Of a DNA stretch of 64,000 bases, positions 1-9,189 are shown in pieces. The notes under the pieces were generated by a model. It was not told the origin of the DNA, made no database searches, and saw nothing but the letters and a program-made list of their open reading frames with translations. Numbering within the stretch: the first letter of the stretch is position 1; every line of letters begins with the position of its first letter. The position numbers and the translations under genes are program-made. Source of the DNA: Oceanisphaera sp. IT1-181 (GTDB lineage: Bacteria > Pseudomonadota > Gammaproteobacteria > Enterobacterales > Aeromonadaceae); assembly GCF_033807535.1 (NCBI RefSeq), contig NZ_CP136856.1, positions 1,049,001-1,113,000 on the forward strand, given 5' to 3'.

Positions 1-569
1 GCAGAGAAAGTTTGGGAAATCACCACCACAGCCGCCGAGGCATTGCCCATAATAAAAGCTTGCACGTTAAAAGGTTTGTCGACGATACGCACCGAGGTCA
101 CGCCAGGGGTGCGGACTTTTTTCTCGCTGGTGCTATCTTCAATTTTTTTGGCCGCTTCTTGGGCCTTCTCTATGATGCTGGCTTCTTTAACGGGGGAGCG
201 AGCGGCAGTTTTTTGCAGCTTACTGATCGCGATTGGGATTTTATCGAGCATGGCCACGGCTTCGCGTTGCAGCGGAATACTGGCGCTGATGATGAGCGTT
301 AGCACTAGACCCACCACCACTGCGGCACTGAGCGGACGCGGAATTTTTAACTTATCAAAGGGAGAGAGCAGCGGGTCCAGTGCATAGCTAATAAACACCG
401 CCACGATTAAGGGCAAGAGGACGGCTTGTGCCCAGTCGATAAAAAAGATGCCGGCTAAGGTGGCTAAAATAATGAGTGAGGCGTTGCTCGCATTAAAGGC
501 ATCGATCAGCGGTGGCTGGTTGCTATCAGTTTTTCTACGGTTAAATGAGGCATGTTGATGCTCTGTCAT
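1..569 (-). CDS. AI-2E (PerM/TqsA) family transporter, N-terminal part
   Basis: The gene runs off the left edge, so only about 189 N-terminal residues are visible, starting MTEHQHASFNRRKTDS at 569. After a polar N-terminus come paired hydrophobic segments (around residues 31-70 and 84-98) with an LLPLIVAVFISYALDPLL stretch. A charged region rich in Lys and Glu follows, and then the next membrane segment (AFIMGNASAAVVV). This is the layout of the AI-2E/PerM family of multi-pass inner-membrane proteins, whose members export autoinducer-2 or small solutes, or have no known substrate. No substrate can be inferred here. The gene stands alone in view and is transcribed away from the 570-1021 gap. 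Confidence 0.8.
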   Translation of the reverse strand, partial: MTEHQHASFNRRKTDSNQPPLIDAFNASNASLIILATLAGIFFIDWAQAVLLPLIVAVFISYALDPLLSPFDKLKIPRPLSAAVVVGLVLTLIISASIPLQREAVAMLDKIPIAISKLQKTAARSPVKEASIIEKAQEAAKKIEDSTSEKKVRTPGVTSVRIVDKPFNVQAFIMGNASAAVVVISQTFS

Positions 570-1021
570 TAAATGTTACATCCAATGTATGAATTTAAAC
601 AGTGTAAGCTTCTTTTGGTTATTGTGCTCAGTACGCAGGGCTAACGCATGCTCGTTTTTTGAGCACGTTAGACTTATTTTCAATAGCCTATCGTTCATTA
701 ATTAATAATATATTAAACACTCAAAACAAAAAGCTCCAAATGAAATAGCTTGTTGTTTTGTTTAATACTGCTCCATCGACCTGTACGTTTTTCATACTTT
801 GATGCGTCGCCCCTGGCTCAGTACGCCAACCGATAACCACAGCCTTGACCCTATCCGAAATATAGGTTGTTCACAAAGCCACGGCCGCGATTGAGTTATC
901 TCATACGGCTCCAAACTGTGGTTTTTGTATAGTTGGATGATAAATACCATGAATAAAAAAGGGCCCCGCTAGGCCCTAGATGTTTATGTTATCAGTTAGT
1001 TATTACCTGGTCGGCATGTGA
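570..1021. other. Intergenic region without gene
   Basis: About 450 bases with no credible open frame on either strand. The left part must carry the promoter of the AI-2E family gene and is AT-rich around 690-730. The right end holds the terminator of the antiporter gene. I see no known RNA motif or repeat in the middle. Confidence 0.6.
955..978 (-). terminator. Rho-independent terminator of the nhaC-type gene
   Basis: Read on the minus strand, a GGGCC/GGCCC stem (961-965 with 972-976) is followed by a run of six T (the A-run at 955-960). It lies about 45 bases past the stop codon of the antiporter gene. Confidence 0.75.
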
Positions 1022-2494
1022 TTATTTAGCCGTGGCAGGTTTAGCAAGCATGGCCTCTTCGGCGTGATATTGGGCGGCTTCTTCTGGGCTGAGTTTGGGT
1101 GAGAACCAGCCTAGGTGCGCGTAGGCTATGCCGATCAGCGGCGACAGCCAGCAGGCGAAGGCCAGCGGAATATACAGCAGGTTCTCGGTCTGTCCTTCGG
1201 CAATGCCCAAACCTAAGGCGGTGATCACCACGGCACCACCGGCGTTCCACGGAATAAGCGGTGATATCAAAGTACCGCCTTCCTCAACGGCCCGCGACAG
1301 GTTCAGCGCCGAATAGCCTTTGGCACGGTAGGCGGGAGCAAACATGCGCCCAGGCAGCGCAATAGACAGGTAGGGGTCGCCGCCAATCACGTTGGTCATG
1401 GCCGAGGTGGCGATAGCGGAAGTCTGGATGGCGCCAAAGCTTTTAGCGCGAGTCAGAATTTTTTCCATTATCACTCCTAGGCAGCCGGTACGCTCCAGTA
1501 CGCCGCCGAAGGCCAAGGCCACCAGCATCAGGGTGATCACCCAAGTCATGCTCTGTATGCCACCGCGGTTGAGCAGGGCATCGATTTCACTCACGCCGGT
1601 ATCAATCTGATAACCGCTGAACATAAAGTTAAAAGCCTGCTGCAGGCCTACGTCCTGGGTCAACATGGCGGTGGCCAAGCCCAACATGGCGCCGGCAAAT
1701 AAAGTCGGCAGGGCAGGCATTTTTTTCAGGGCCAGCAACACGGTCACGCCTAAGGGCAGCAGCAAAGGCCACGACAGATTGAAGTGCTGATCCAGACCAC
1801 TGATGATGTTCTCGATACGACCGAAGTCCACGGCTTGATCGCCAATCATGCTGAAGCCGGCGAACAAGTAAATGACCAAGGAAATCAACATGGCCGGAAC
1901 GGTGGTGGGCAGCATGTTGCGAATATGGTCGAACAAATCCACGCCAGTCACCGCCGGGGCGAGGTTGGTGGTGTCTGACAGCGGCGACATTTTGTCACCG
2001 AAGAAGGCGCCCGATACCACGGCGCCGGCAGTCCAGTACATGGGAATATCGAAACCGTTGCCGATGCCCATTAGTGCTAGGCCTACAGTGCCGGTGGTGC
2101 CCCACGAGGTGCCTAGCGACACCGATACCACGGCGCAGATCAGCACGCTGGCAGCCAGAAATAGTTCGGGGGAGATCAGACTCAAACCCAACTTGATCAG
2201 ATAAGGCACGGTACCGCTGGCAATCCAGATGCCGACAATCATGCCCACGATAATCAGAATGCCTACCGACTGCAGACCTAAACGCACTACGTGCATGATA
2301 CCGTCTTCCATCTCGGGCCAGCGGTAGCCACGCAGCCAGCCGATAAGGGCGGTGATAGCCACGCCGATGGCGAGCGGAATATGGGGGGTGAAGTTGCCGA
2401 AATAAAACAGCTGCACGCCTAGCACGACAAAGGTCAGTACGATAGGCAGGCAGGCCAGCCAGAAGCTGGGTTTACGGGGGGGTACTGTGACCAT
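1022..2494 (-). CDS. NhaC family Na+/H+ antiporter
   Basis: A 490-residue, strongly hydrophobic protein with about ten to twelve membrane segments. It carries typical NhaC-family stretches: SLGTSWGTTGTVGLALMGIG near residue 125, then GAFFGDKMSPLSDTTNLAPA, where the charged and Asp residues sit in discontinuous helices. The family exchanges Na+ for H+ across the inner membrane and serves pH and salt homeostasis; some members instead exchange organic acids such as malate and lactate. I chose the ATG at 2494 because AAGGAGAG lies just upstream; an open frame extends to 2563 but has no such site. It is monocistronic, with its own terminator. Confidence 0.88.
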   Translation of the reverse strand: MVTVPPRKPSFWLACLPIVLTFVVLGVQLFYFGNFTPHIPLAIGVAITALIGWLRGYRWPEMEDGIMHVVRLGLQSVGILIIVGMIVGIWIASGTVPYLIKLGLSLISPELFLAASVLICAVVSVSLGTSWGTTGTVGLALMGIGNGFDIPMYWTAGAVVSGAFFGDKMSPLSDTTNLAPAVTGVDLFDHIRNMLPTTVPAMLISLVIYLFAGFSMIGDQAVDFGRIENIISGLDQHFNLSWPLLLPLGVTVLLALKKMPALPTLFAGAMLGLATAMLTQDVGLQQAFNFMFSGYQIDTGVSEIDALLNRGGIQSMTWVITLMLVALAFGGVLERTGCLGVIMEKILTRAKSFGAIQTSAIATSAMTNVIGGDPYLSIALPGRMFAPAYRAKGYSALNLSRAVEEGGTLISPLIPWNAGGAVVITALGLGIAEGQTENLLYIPLAFACWLSPLIGIAYAHLGWFSPKLSPEEAAQYHAEEAMLAKPATAK

Positions 2495-2629
2495 GGTTCT
2501 CTCCTTGAGCCTGTGAGGCGGGTCGGTTTGTGCAACCGACCTGTGACATATCCCGAGGGACACAGTCAGACTAAGGTAGGCATGTATAAAAGTTATGGTG
2601 CAAATGTAAAAAATTGTAACAAAATTGTA

Positions 2630-4888
2630 TCAGTGGTCGCGACCAAGGCGAGCGATGAGCGAGGAAAGGTCTTTTTGTGTCTCTATTATCGTCTGGTCCA
2701 GCTCGATGGCGAGGTTGTGTGTCACCAGGTTCTGCTCTTCCGCCACCTGCTCCAGTCGTTCCAGCACCCCAGCCAACGGGGTCTGATCCAGCATGCGGGC
2801 AGTACCGGCCAGCCGGTGTGCCAGCTGGCCCAGTTCCAGGTGATCTTCATCCGCCAGCGCCTGTTCAAGGGCCGCTTGGCCTGCGGGTAACTCGTCGGCG
2901 AAGCGACTGAGCATGGCTTGCAGCCGAGGTCGGCCCAGCACTCGCAGGTGTTCTTGCAGCAGGGGCTGTTCCAACTCAGTCGTTATGCGGATGCCCAAAG
3001 CCTGCCCCAATGCTAGGGTGAGCCTTGGCCATTGCACCGGCTTGGCCACCACTGCCTTGAGCCCAGCGGCCAGATAACGGCGAATGTCGTCGGGGGCCAC
3101 GCTGGCGGTGAGGGCAATCACCGAGGTGTCTCGGTTCAACCCCTGAGTTTGGTGGCGAATGCTGCGACTGGTTTCCAGGCCATCGATGCCTGGCAGATGC
3201 ATGTCCATTAGAATAAGGTCAAAGGCCTGATGCCGAGCCATCTCGAGTGCCTGTTCGCCGCTTTCTGCCTGACTCACTAGGTGACCGTGCTGCTCCAGCA
3301 TGGCTGCAAGAATAGCCCGGTTGATGGACACATCTTCCACTAGCAGCAGGCTGAGGCTGGGCAGGGCGGTCAGCTCGGTTTCTTGCTCCGGGGCAGGGGT
3401 ATCGACACGCGTCAGCGGTAAAAAAAAGCCAAAGCGGCTGCCCTGGCCGGGGGTGCTGTGCAGGGTCATGCTGCCGCCCATGGCTTCGATCAGCCGTTTA
3501 GAGATGGCCAGCCCCAATCCGGTGCCGCCATAGCGGCGAGCTATGCTTTCGTCCGCCTGAGTAAAGCGTTGAAAAATGCGGTCCTGTTGCTCGGGGGCAA
3601 TGCCGATGCCGTTATCTGCTACGTTGAACTGCCAGCCGCCGTCCACCGCTCGGGCATCGAGCGTCACTTGGCCGCCGGTATCGGTGAACTTGGTGGCGTT
3701 AGACAATAGGTTGATCAGCACTTGGCGCAGCCGTCCGGCGTGGCCCGAGAGCCAAAGCTCGGCGCTGGACGCGTCCAGTTGCAATTGGATCTGCTTGGCT
3801 TCGGCGTAGCCCTGCATCATGGCAACACTGTTCTCTAGCAGCTCGTTTAGGGCGAAGGGAGCCGGCTCTTCTGGCAGCGGGCCTTGCTCTAGCGCCGCAT
3901 AATCGAGCACGTCGTTAAGCAGCATCAATAGATGCTCGGCCGAGTGCTGCAGTACGTCGAGCATGTCTTGCTCTGGGCTGTCTTTTAGCGCGGGTCTGAG
4001 CAGGGTAAGGGTGCCCAGAATACCGCTCATGGGGGTTCGCAATTCGTGGGTCATGTTGGCGATAAAGCGGCTTTTTGCCATGTCGGCTGCCTCGGCCGAC
4101 TCCTTGGCTTGGCGCAGGTGGTGGGTACGTCTGTCGACTAGGGCCTCTAGTCGGTCTTTATCGTGTTGCAATTCGCTCTGACGGCGCTCGACTGAGCGGC
4201 GCATGGTGTTGATGGCGCCTACTAGGGTGTCCAGTTCGTCGGGCAGCTGGCCGGGTGAGCGAGCGAGGGCTAGCAGCGGGCTGCCCGGCTGGCCTTCGCC
4301 AATCTGCGCGACATGACGGGCCATGCGTTCTAGATGTCGGGTGACGCGGCGCTGAAATACCAGCATCAGGCAGAGGGCGATAGCCAATATGGTCAGGGTT
4401 TGGCCCAGCAGTATGGCCTGGGCACGATCAATCAGCTGCTGGTTAATACTCTGCTGGCTGAAGGCAACCTCGAGCCGGCCTACTTGCTGGGGCCCCAGCG
4501 CCGAGCTGGGATAGATTAAATTGAAGCCATGCTCATGCACGGACTCACCGCTGTCGCTGTGGGCCAGCAGCAGCGGTTTGCTAAGGGCGTCACCGGTTAC
4601 GGTCAGTCGAGCCATGTGCGGCATGTCGAGCATGCTCGCCAGCTGCAAGCGGGCTTGGGGCAGGTTCAGATCCCACAAGCTCTGGGTCAGGCTATCGAGA
4701 TAGCTTTGCTCGATGAGAGTAAGACGGTCGTCCAGATCCTGCTTTATCTGGCGATGGTCAAGCCAGAGCTGTAGGGCGGTGGACAGCAGCGAAAGGGTCA
4801 GGCTGACGCCCAGCACCAGCCAAAACAAGCGAAAACTCAGCGGATGCCGGCGCCGGTAACGGGGCAGCAGGGTTAACAGGGAATTCAT
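2630..4888 (-). CDS. Hybrid sensor histidine kinase with REC and HPt domains
   Basis: A 752-residue membrane sensor. One membrane segment lies at about 19-43 and a second at 158-178, enclosing a periplasmic sensor of about 115 residues. HAMP follows at about 180-235, then a short coiled coil, HisKA with His281 (NMTHELRTPMSG), and HATPase with N-box (NLLSNATKFT), G1 (DNGIGI) and G2 (GGTGLGLAI). A receiver domain has Asp562, and a C-terminal HPt domain has His691 (AHRLAG). Phosphate should therefore relay His-Asp-His to the response regulator encoded first in this operon. Its start codon directly abuts the stop of the solute-binding protein gene (TGAATG), so translation is probably coupled. The layout recalls TorS/ArcB-type kinases. 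The signal is unknown; the neighbour suggests a small periplasmic ligand. Confidence 0.92.
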   Translation of the reverse strand: MNSLLTLLPRYRRRHPLSFRLFWLVLGVSLTLSLLSTALQLWLDHRQIKQDLDDRLTLIEQSYLDSLTQSLWDLNLPQARLQLASMLDMPHMARLTVTGDALSKPLLLAHSDSGESVHEHGFNLIYPSSALGPQQVGRLEVAFSQQSINQQLIDRAQAILLGQTLTILAIALCLMLVFQRRVTRHLERMARHVAQIGEGQPGSPLLALARSPGQLPDELDTLVGAINTMRRSVERRQSELQHDKDRLEALVDRRTHHLRQAKESAEAADMAKSRFIANMTHELRTPMSGILGTLTLLRPALKDSPEQDMLDVLQHSAEHLLMLLNDVLDYAALEQGPLPEEPAPFALNELLENSVAMMQGYAEAKQIQLQLDASSAELWLSGHAGRLRQVLINLLSNATKFTDTGGQVTLDARAVDGGWQFNVADNGIGIAPEQQDRIFQRFTQADESIARRYGGTGLGLAISKRLIEAMGGSMTLHSTPGQGSRFGFFLPLTRVDTPAPEQETELTALPSLSLLLVEDVSINRAILAAMLEQHGHLVSQAESGEQALEMARHQAFDLILMDMHLPGIDGLETSRSIRHQTQGLNRDTSVIALTASVAPDDIRRYLAAGLKAVVAKPVQWPRLTLALGQALGIRITTELEQPLLQEHLRVLGRPRLQAMLSRFADELPAGQAALEQALADEDHLELGQLAHRLAGTARMLDQTPLAGVLERLEQVAEEQNLVTHNLAIELDQTIIETQKDLSSLIARLGRDH

Positions 4889-5668
4889 TCAAGGGGCGTC
4901 CAGGTAATGGCGTTCAAAAAAGAAGGTAATGCGTTGAATATAATGATCGTCGGCCAGCACTTGTAGCCGTGCCGATAAGGCCGGCAATAGTGGCTCTAGG
5001 CGCGAGCCTTTGGGTAAGGCCAGATGATAATATTCCAAGGTGAGCAGTTCTGGCAGGGGAAATATTTGGCCGGTCAGTCCGAGCTTTTGTGTCTGTAGTT
5101 TGCCAGTGGACAGACCGATGGGCATGTAGTCGATGCGACCCAGTGCTAGCTTACGAAAATTCTGCTCGCCGGTAGATACCCGCTCAACATGAAGTCGCCG
5201 AGCGGAGGCTTGGTCGAAATCGTCCCCGAAGCTGTCGCCAAATAGCAGGCCCCAGGTCTTGCCGTCCAGATTCCAAGGTGACACGCTACCATTGCCGAAA
5301 TGGGTAAAGATCCCTACGGGATCCGCGACGATGGGCGTGTCGCTGAACAGAAAATACTGCTCACGCTGACGAGTTTTGTAAGCGGCGACAATTAAATCCA
5401 CTTTGCCCTGGCGTGCCGCCAGCTGACAGCGCTCCCAGTTGCCGAATACCTGCATGTTTACCGTATAGCCGTGCTCGGCCAGCAGCTTACGAACCAGATG
5501 GGGAGCAATGCCGACTAGCTCGCCATCTTGTTCCCAAGACAGTGGTGGATACATGGGGTGGCCGCAGGCTGTAAGAGTCTTGCTTGGACTTGGAGCAGAA
5601 GTCGGCGTTTGAGCGTAAGACGACAGCGACGGCAGCAGGGCCAGCAGTAGCGTGAATATCAGTGGCAC
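4889..5668 (-). CDS. Periplasmic solute-binding protein (SBP_bac_3-like), probably a sensor partner
   Basis: A 259-residue protein with a signal peptide (LIFTLLLALLPSLSSYAQT) and a type-3 extracellular solute-binding fold, seen as TACGHPMYPPLSWEQDGELVGIAPHLVRKLL followed by RQGKVDLIVAAYKTRQRE. In this family such proteins bind amino acids or related small molecules. No ABC permease or ATPase gene is nearby. Instead it sits between a response regulator and a hybrid kinase, so I infer that it delivers a ligand to the kinase sensor domain rather than to a transporter. The start is GTG, overlapping the end of the response regulator gene by ten bases. Confidence 0.82.
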   Translation of the reverse strand: MPLIFTLLLALLPSLSSYAQTPTSAPSPSKTLTACGHPMYPPLSWEQDGELVGIAPHLVRKLLAEHGYTVNMQVFGNWERCQLAARQGKVDLIVAAYKTRQREQYFLFSDTPIVADPVGIFTHFGNGSVSPWNLDGKTWGLLFGDSFGDDFDQASARRLHVERVSTGEQNFRKLALGRIDYMPIGLSTGKLQTQKLGLTGQIFPLPELLTLEYYHLALPKGSRLEPLLPALSARLQVLADDHYIQRITFFFERHYLDAP

Positions 5669-6378
5669 GGCACCGACCTGGGGGTAAAGACGTAACCGGC
5701 ACCATGTACGGTAAGGATAATTCTAGGATTGGCCGGGTCGTCTTGCAGCTTACGTCGCAGCCGGCCCACCAGCACGTCTATGGTTCTATCGTTGGGGGCC
5801 CACTCGCGGTTTTTTATCTTATCCAACAGCTGATCCCGCGACAAGGTCTGCCCCGAGTGACGTAAAAAAGCCCCTAATAGCTGGTATTCGCCGTGGGTCA
5901 GCGGGGTTTGCTGGTCGTGTTTATCGAGCAGTACCCGACGGTCCAAGTCGATGCGCCAGTCGTCAAACTGATGAATATTGGTCGTGTGCACGGCGTTGCT
6001 TGTAGCGGCGGTGGCTCTTACTCTGCGGACCAGATTCTTGGCTCGGGCCAGCAGTTCGCGGGGGTTAAAGGGTTTGCACACATAGTCGTCGGCGCCGCAC
6101 TCTAGTCCGACAATGCGTTCTATCTCGTCCTGACGGCCGGTCACCAGAATAATGCCCACCTCGGAATTGGCGCGTAACTCGCGGGTCAGGGTCAGGCCAT
6201 CCTTGCCCGGCAGTCGAATGTCCAACAGCACGAGATCAATGTCTTGTTCTCTCAGTATCTGCTCGGCTTCTTCTGCACTGCGGGCTGCAAACACCTGATG
6301 CTGCTCTACCCTAAAGTACTCTACCAGACACTCTCGCGTGGTATCGTCGTCTTCCACAATCAAGATGCGGATATCCAT
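5659..6378 (-). CDS. OmpR/PhoB family response regulator (TorR-like)
   Basis: 239 residues: a receiver domain with the acidic pocket (IVEDDD) and phospho-acceptor Asp53 (LVLLDIRLPG), the signalling Thr (LVTGR), and Lys in VCKPFNPREL. It is followed by a winged-helix DNA-binding domain (DWRIDLDRRVLL ... NDRTIDVLVGRLRRKL ... GAGYVF). It is first of a three-gene operon with the solute-binding protein and hybrid kinase, so it is the likely output of that phosphorelay. Targets are unknown. The nearby divergent sarcosine genes are a possibility, but a separate regulator already sits next to them. Confidence 0.92.
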   Translation of the reverse strand: MDIRILIVEDDDTTRECLVEYFRVEQHQVFAARSAEEAEQILREQDIDLVLLDIRLPGKDGLTLTRELRANSEVGIILVTGRQDEIERIVGLECGADDYVCKPFNPRELLARAKNLVRRVRATAATSNAVHTTNIHQFDDWRIDLDRRVLLDKHDQQTPLTHGEYQLLGAFLRHSGQTLSRDQLLDKIKNREWAPNDRTIDVLVGRLRRKLQDDPANPRIILTVHGAGYVFTPRSVPCH

Positions 6379-6482
6379 ATCGTTTGTTCTCGTTTTTCTT
6401 GGGGATTGTGCATATTAGTGTCCGCAGACCAACGTTTAGCGGCGGCGATGTATAGCTGTCAATATGACCATACCTGTCCCCT

Positions 6483-7574
6483 TTAATTGCGCTTTAGACG
6501 GGCCTGACTTGGGGGAACGCCAAAAAATTCTTTGAAACAGTGGCTAAAGTGGGTTGAGCTGACGAAGCCACAGGCCACAGCGATATCAGAAATACTGGCG
6601 CTACTTTGCAGTAGCAGGCGACGGGCGTGGGTAATGCGTAGCTCCAGATAGTAACGGGACGGGGTGGTCTCGAGGTGGCTCTGAAACAGGCGCTCGATAC
6701 GCCGGCGCGACAGGCTCACGTAGTCCGCCAGCTCTTCGATACCAAGCGGCTCTTCGATATTGCAGCTCATCAGTCGTAGCAGGGTACGCAATGAGTCGGG
6801 CAAGGTTGGGTCGTTTTCGGCCTGAAAGGGTGAGGAGTGGCCGTCGTCGGTCATGCGATCGCTGCTGAGAATTTCGCGAATGGCGCGCACAATAACCGGG
6901 CCGTGTAACCGCTCTATTAATGCCAGCATCATTTCCAGCGCACTGTTGGGGCCAGCACAGGTCAGTATGCGCGCTTCCACCACCATGGTTTGCGGCGACA
7001 CCTGTACCTGAGAGAAGCCTTCCCGCACGAAGGCATGGTTGTCTGGATGCAAGGCACAGTGCAGCCCGTCGAGCACTCCGGCGTGAGCCAAAGGCACGGC
7101 GCCGTTCCACAGGCCACCCAGTACCTTCTTTCGCTTAGCCGCCGCCTTCAGCAGTAGACTCAGCGGCGTGTATTCGCTCAGGCTGCAGCGAAAGCCGCCG
7201 CACACAATCAACACATCCAATGTACCTTCGCCTTCCAGCATCACTTCGCCCAGAATGCGATTGGCCGAAATGTCGATACCCAAATCACTTTGTACCTGTG
7301 TGCTTTGCAAACCAAAGGTGGTAAAGCTGAACAGCTGCGCGGCCTGCACTAGGTTGGCGGTAACCAGCGCATCCACGGCGGCGGTAAAGGCCATCATCGA
7401 AAAATGCGGTTGCAGTACAAAACCCACGCTGATGGGCTTGGTATTAGTTTCGCGCGTTGGCAAAAAGGCACTGTTGGTGTCACGCAGACGATGACTAAAA
7501 TGGCGATTTACATTGCGGTTAGGCATATATGGATGTTTACCCAAGTAAAAGGGACCGTTACTTATATAGAGCAT
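6483..7574 (-). CDS. GlxA-type AraC family regulator, probably GbdR-like
   Basis: About 363 residues, with an N-terminal DJ-1/PfpI-like domain (VGFVLQPHFSMMAFTAAVDAL ... LDVLIVCGG ... LGGLWNGAVPLAHAGVLDG) and a C-terminal AraC-type double helix-turn-helix (IEELADYVSLSRRRIERLFQ and ISDIAVACGFVSSTHFSHCF). In pseudomonads GbdR and SouR have this architecture and activate glycine betaine, dimethylglycine and sarcosine catabolic genes. This gene is divergent from glyA-soxBDAG, so I infer that it activates that cluster on sensing a methylated glycine. The start is uncertain: the first ATG at 7574 lacks a clear ribosome site, and the ATG near 7526 is an alternative. Confidence 0.82.
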   Translation of the reverse strand: MLYISNGPFYLGKHPYMPNRNVNRHFSHRLRDTNSAFLPTRETNTKPISVGFVLQPHFSMMAFTAAVDALVTANLVQAAQLFSFTTFGLQSTQVQSDLGIDISANRILGEVMLEGEGTLDVLIVCGGFRCSLSEYTPLSLLLKAAAKRKKVLGGLWNGAVPLAHAGVLDGLHCALHPDNHAFVREGFSQVQVSPQTMVVEARILTCAGPNSALEMMLALIERLHGPVIVRAIREILSSDRMTDDGHSSPFQAENDPTLPDSLRTLLRLMSCNIEEPLGIEELADYVSLSRRRIERLFQSHLETTPSRYYLELRITHARRLLLQSSASISDIAVACGFVSSTHFSHCFKEFFGVPPSQARLKRN

Positions 7575-7868
7575 GGTGAAGGTGTTAAATCTTACCTTGC
7601 TCGATCTGGCTTTGCATCTTAATCCTATCCAGTCAACTTGGTTATTACTGAGTTGTATTGAATTTAGACTGCAAATGTTACTTTAATGTGAACCTTTGTC
7701 GCGGGTAGGTAGCTTTAGGCCGCACCCAGTCAGCCCTTGGCTTAAAATAGTCAGTAGTATCTGGTTCATGCAAGGCACTTAAATTAATAAACAGTTAACA
7801 AGTAGCGCCAAGCCATCAGGGATATTCACGTTTCGGGCGTCACCCGAGTCGATCAAGGAGGTTATAAG
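7575..7868. promoter_or_regulatory. Divergent control region between the GbdR-like regulator and glyA
   Basis: About 290 bases between divergent genes, necessarily holding both promoters. AAGGAGGT at 7855-7862 is a strong ribosome binding site for glyA. I looked for a glycine riboswitch and could not recognise one. I cannot define the regulator's operator from sequence alone. Confidence 0.5.
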
Positions 7869-9122
7869 ATGTTTAACACCCGCACCCGTATTCAAGACAT
7901 GGACCCTACATTGTGGGCGGCCATGGAAGAAGAAGCCGTTCGCCAAGAACAACACATTGAGCTGATCGCTTCAGAAAACTACACCAGCCCGGCCGTAATG
8001 CAAGCGCAAGGCTCGGTACTGACTAACAAGTATGCAGAAGGTTATCCTGGCAAGCGCTATTACGGCGGTTGTGAAGCGGTAGACAAGGTAGAGCAGTTAG
8101 CCATCGATCGCGCCAAAGAACTATTCGGCGCCGATTTTGCCAACGTACAGCCTCATTCTGGCTCTCAAGCCAATGCCGCCGTTTATATGGCGTTGTGTAA
8201 CCCAGGCGATACCGTGCTGGGCATGAGCTTGGCCGACGGTGGCCACTTGACTCATGGCGCTAAGGTTAGCTTTTCTGGCAAAATGTATAATCCCGTGCAG
8301 TACGGCTTAGACGAAGCTACCGGCGAGGTGGACTACGACCAAGTTGAGCAGCTAGCACTTGAGCATAAGCCGAAGATGATAGTGGCCGGTTTCTCTGCTT
8401 ACTCCAAAGTAATGGACTGGGCGCGCTTCCGTGCCATTGCCGACAAAGTAGGCGCTTATCTGTTTGTTGACATGGCTCACGTGGCCGGTTTGGTAGCGGC
8501 GGGTCAATACCCAAACCCAGTGCCTCATGCACATGTGGTAACCACTACAACTCACAAAACATTACGTGGCCCTCGTGGCGGCTTGATCTTGACTAAAGGC
8601 CAGCCAGATCTCGAGAGGAAGCTTAACGCTGCTGTGTTCCCTGGCAGCCAGGGTGGCCCACAAATGCACGCCATTGCGGGCAAGGCCGTGGCTTTTGCCG
8701 AAGCACTAACACCTGAATTTGTCGATTATCAAAAAGCGGTAGTAGCTAATGCGCGCGCTATGGTGCAGGTCTTTCAAGACCGTGGTTTCGATGTGGTATC
8801 GAACGGAACAGATAATCACCTGTTTTTGCTCGACTTGTCGGCCAAAGGCATTACCGGTAAAGACGCCGATCAGGTGCTGGGCACTGCCAATATTACGGTA
8901 AATAAGAATGCGGTACCTAACGATCCTCAGTCCCCCTTTGTGACTTCGGGTTTGCGTTTGGGTACCCCTGCAGTAACGACTCGTGGTTTCCAGGAAGAGC
9001 ATTGCCGCAAGCTAGCGGGCTGGATCTGCGACATTTTAGAACATATGGACGATCCGGCAGTGATTGTTGCGGTGAAGGACCAGGTTGCCAGCCTGTGCAA
9101 TAGCTTCCCAGTATATCGCTAA
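7869..9122 (+). CDS. glyA: Serine hydroxymethyltransferase
   Basis: 417 residues, the full length of bacterial SHMT. Recognisable stretches are IELIASENYTSPAVMQAQGS, the NVQPHSGSQANAAVY region, and the PLP-lysine motif TTTTHKTLRGPRGG. The enzyme joins glycine and 5,10-methylene-tetrahydrofolate to give serine, or the reverse. Upstream of the sarcosine oxidase genes, its likely job is to consume the glycine and methylene-THF that sarcosine oxidase makes. In pseudomonads glyA1 holds the same place. It may therefore be a second, catabolic copy rather than the housekeeping gene; this could be tested by looking for another glyA elsewhere in the genome. Confidence 0.97.
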   Translation: MFNTRTRIQDMDPTLWAAMEEEAVRQEQHIELIASENYTSPAVMQAQGSVLTNKYAEGYPGKRYYGGCEAVDKVEQLAIDRAKELFGADFANVQPHSGSQANAAVYMALCNPGDTVLGMSLADGGHLTHGAKVSFSGKMYNPVQYGLDEATGEVDYDQVEQLALEHKPKMIVAGFSAYSKVMDWARFRAIADKVGAYLFVDMAHVAGLVAAGQYPNPVPHAHVVTTTTHKTLRGPRGGLILTKGQPDLERKLNAAVFPGSQGGPQMHAIAGKAVAFAEALTPEFVDYQKAVVANARAMVQVFQDRGFDVVSNGTDNHLFLLDLSAKGITGKDADQVLGTANITVNKNAVPNDPQSPFVTSGLRLGTPAVTTRGFQEEHCRKLAGWICDILEHMDDPAVIVAVKDQVASLCNSFPVYR

Positions 9123-9189
9123 ATTTTTGAATACAGGCAGGGTGCGCAAAGCGTGCCGCCGACAGCATTAACACGGACAGGTGATAACT

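Noticed and set aside
1022..2563. Longer antiporter start at 2563
   Set aside because: The extra 23 residues are polar and lack a ribosome site, whereas ATG 2494 has AAGGAGAG.
7650..7868. Possible glycine riboswitch before glyA
   Set aside because: I could not find the conserved aptamer segments; ordinary promoter region with strong ribosome site is enough.
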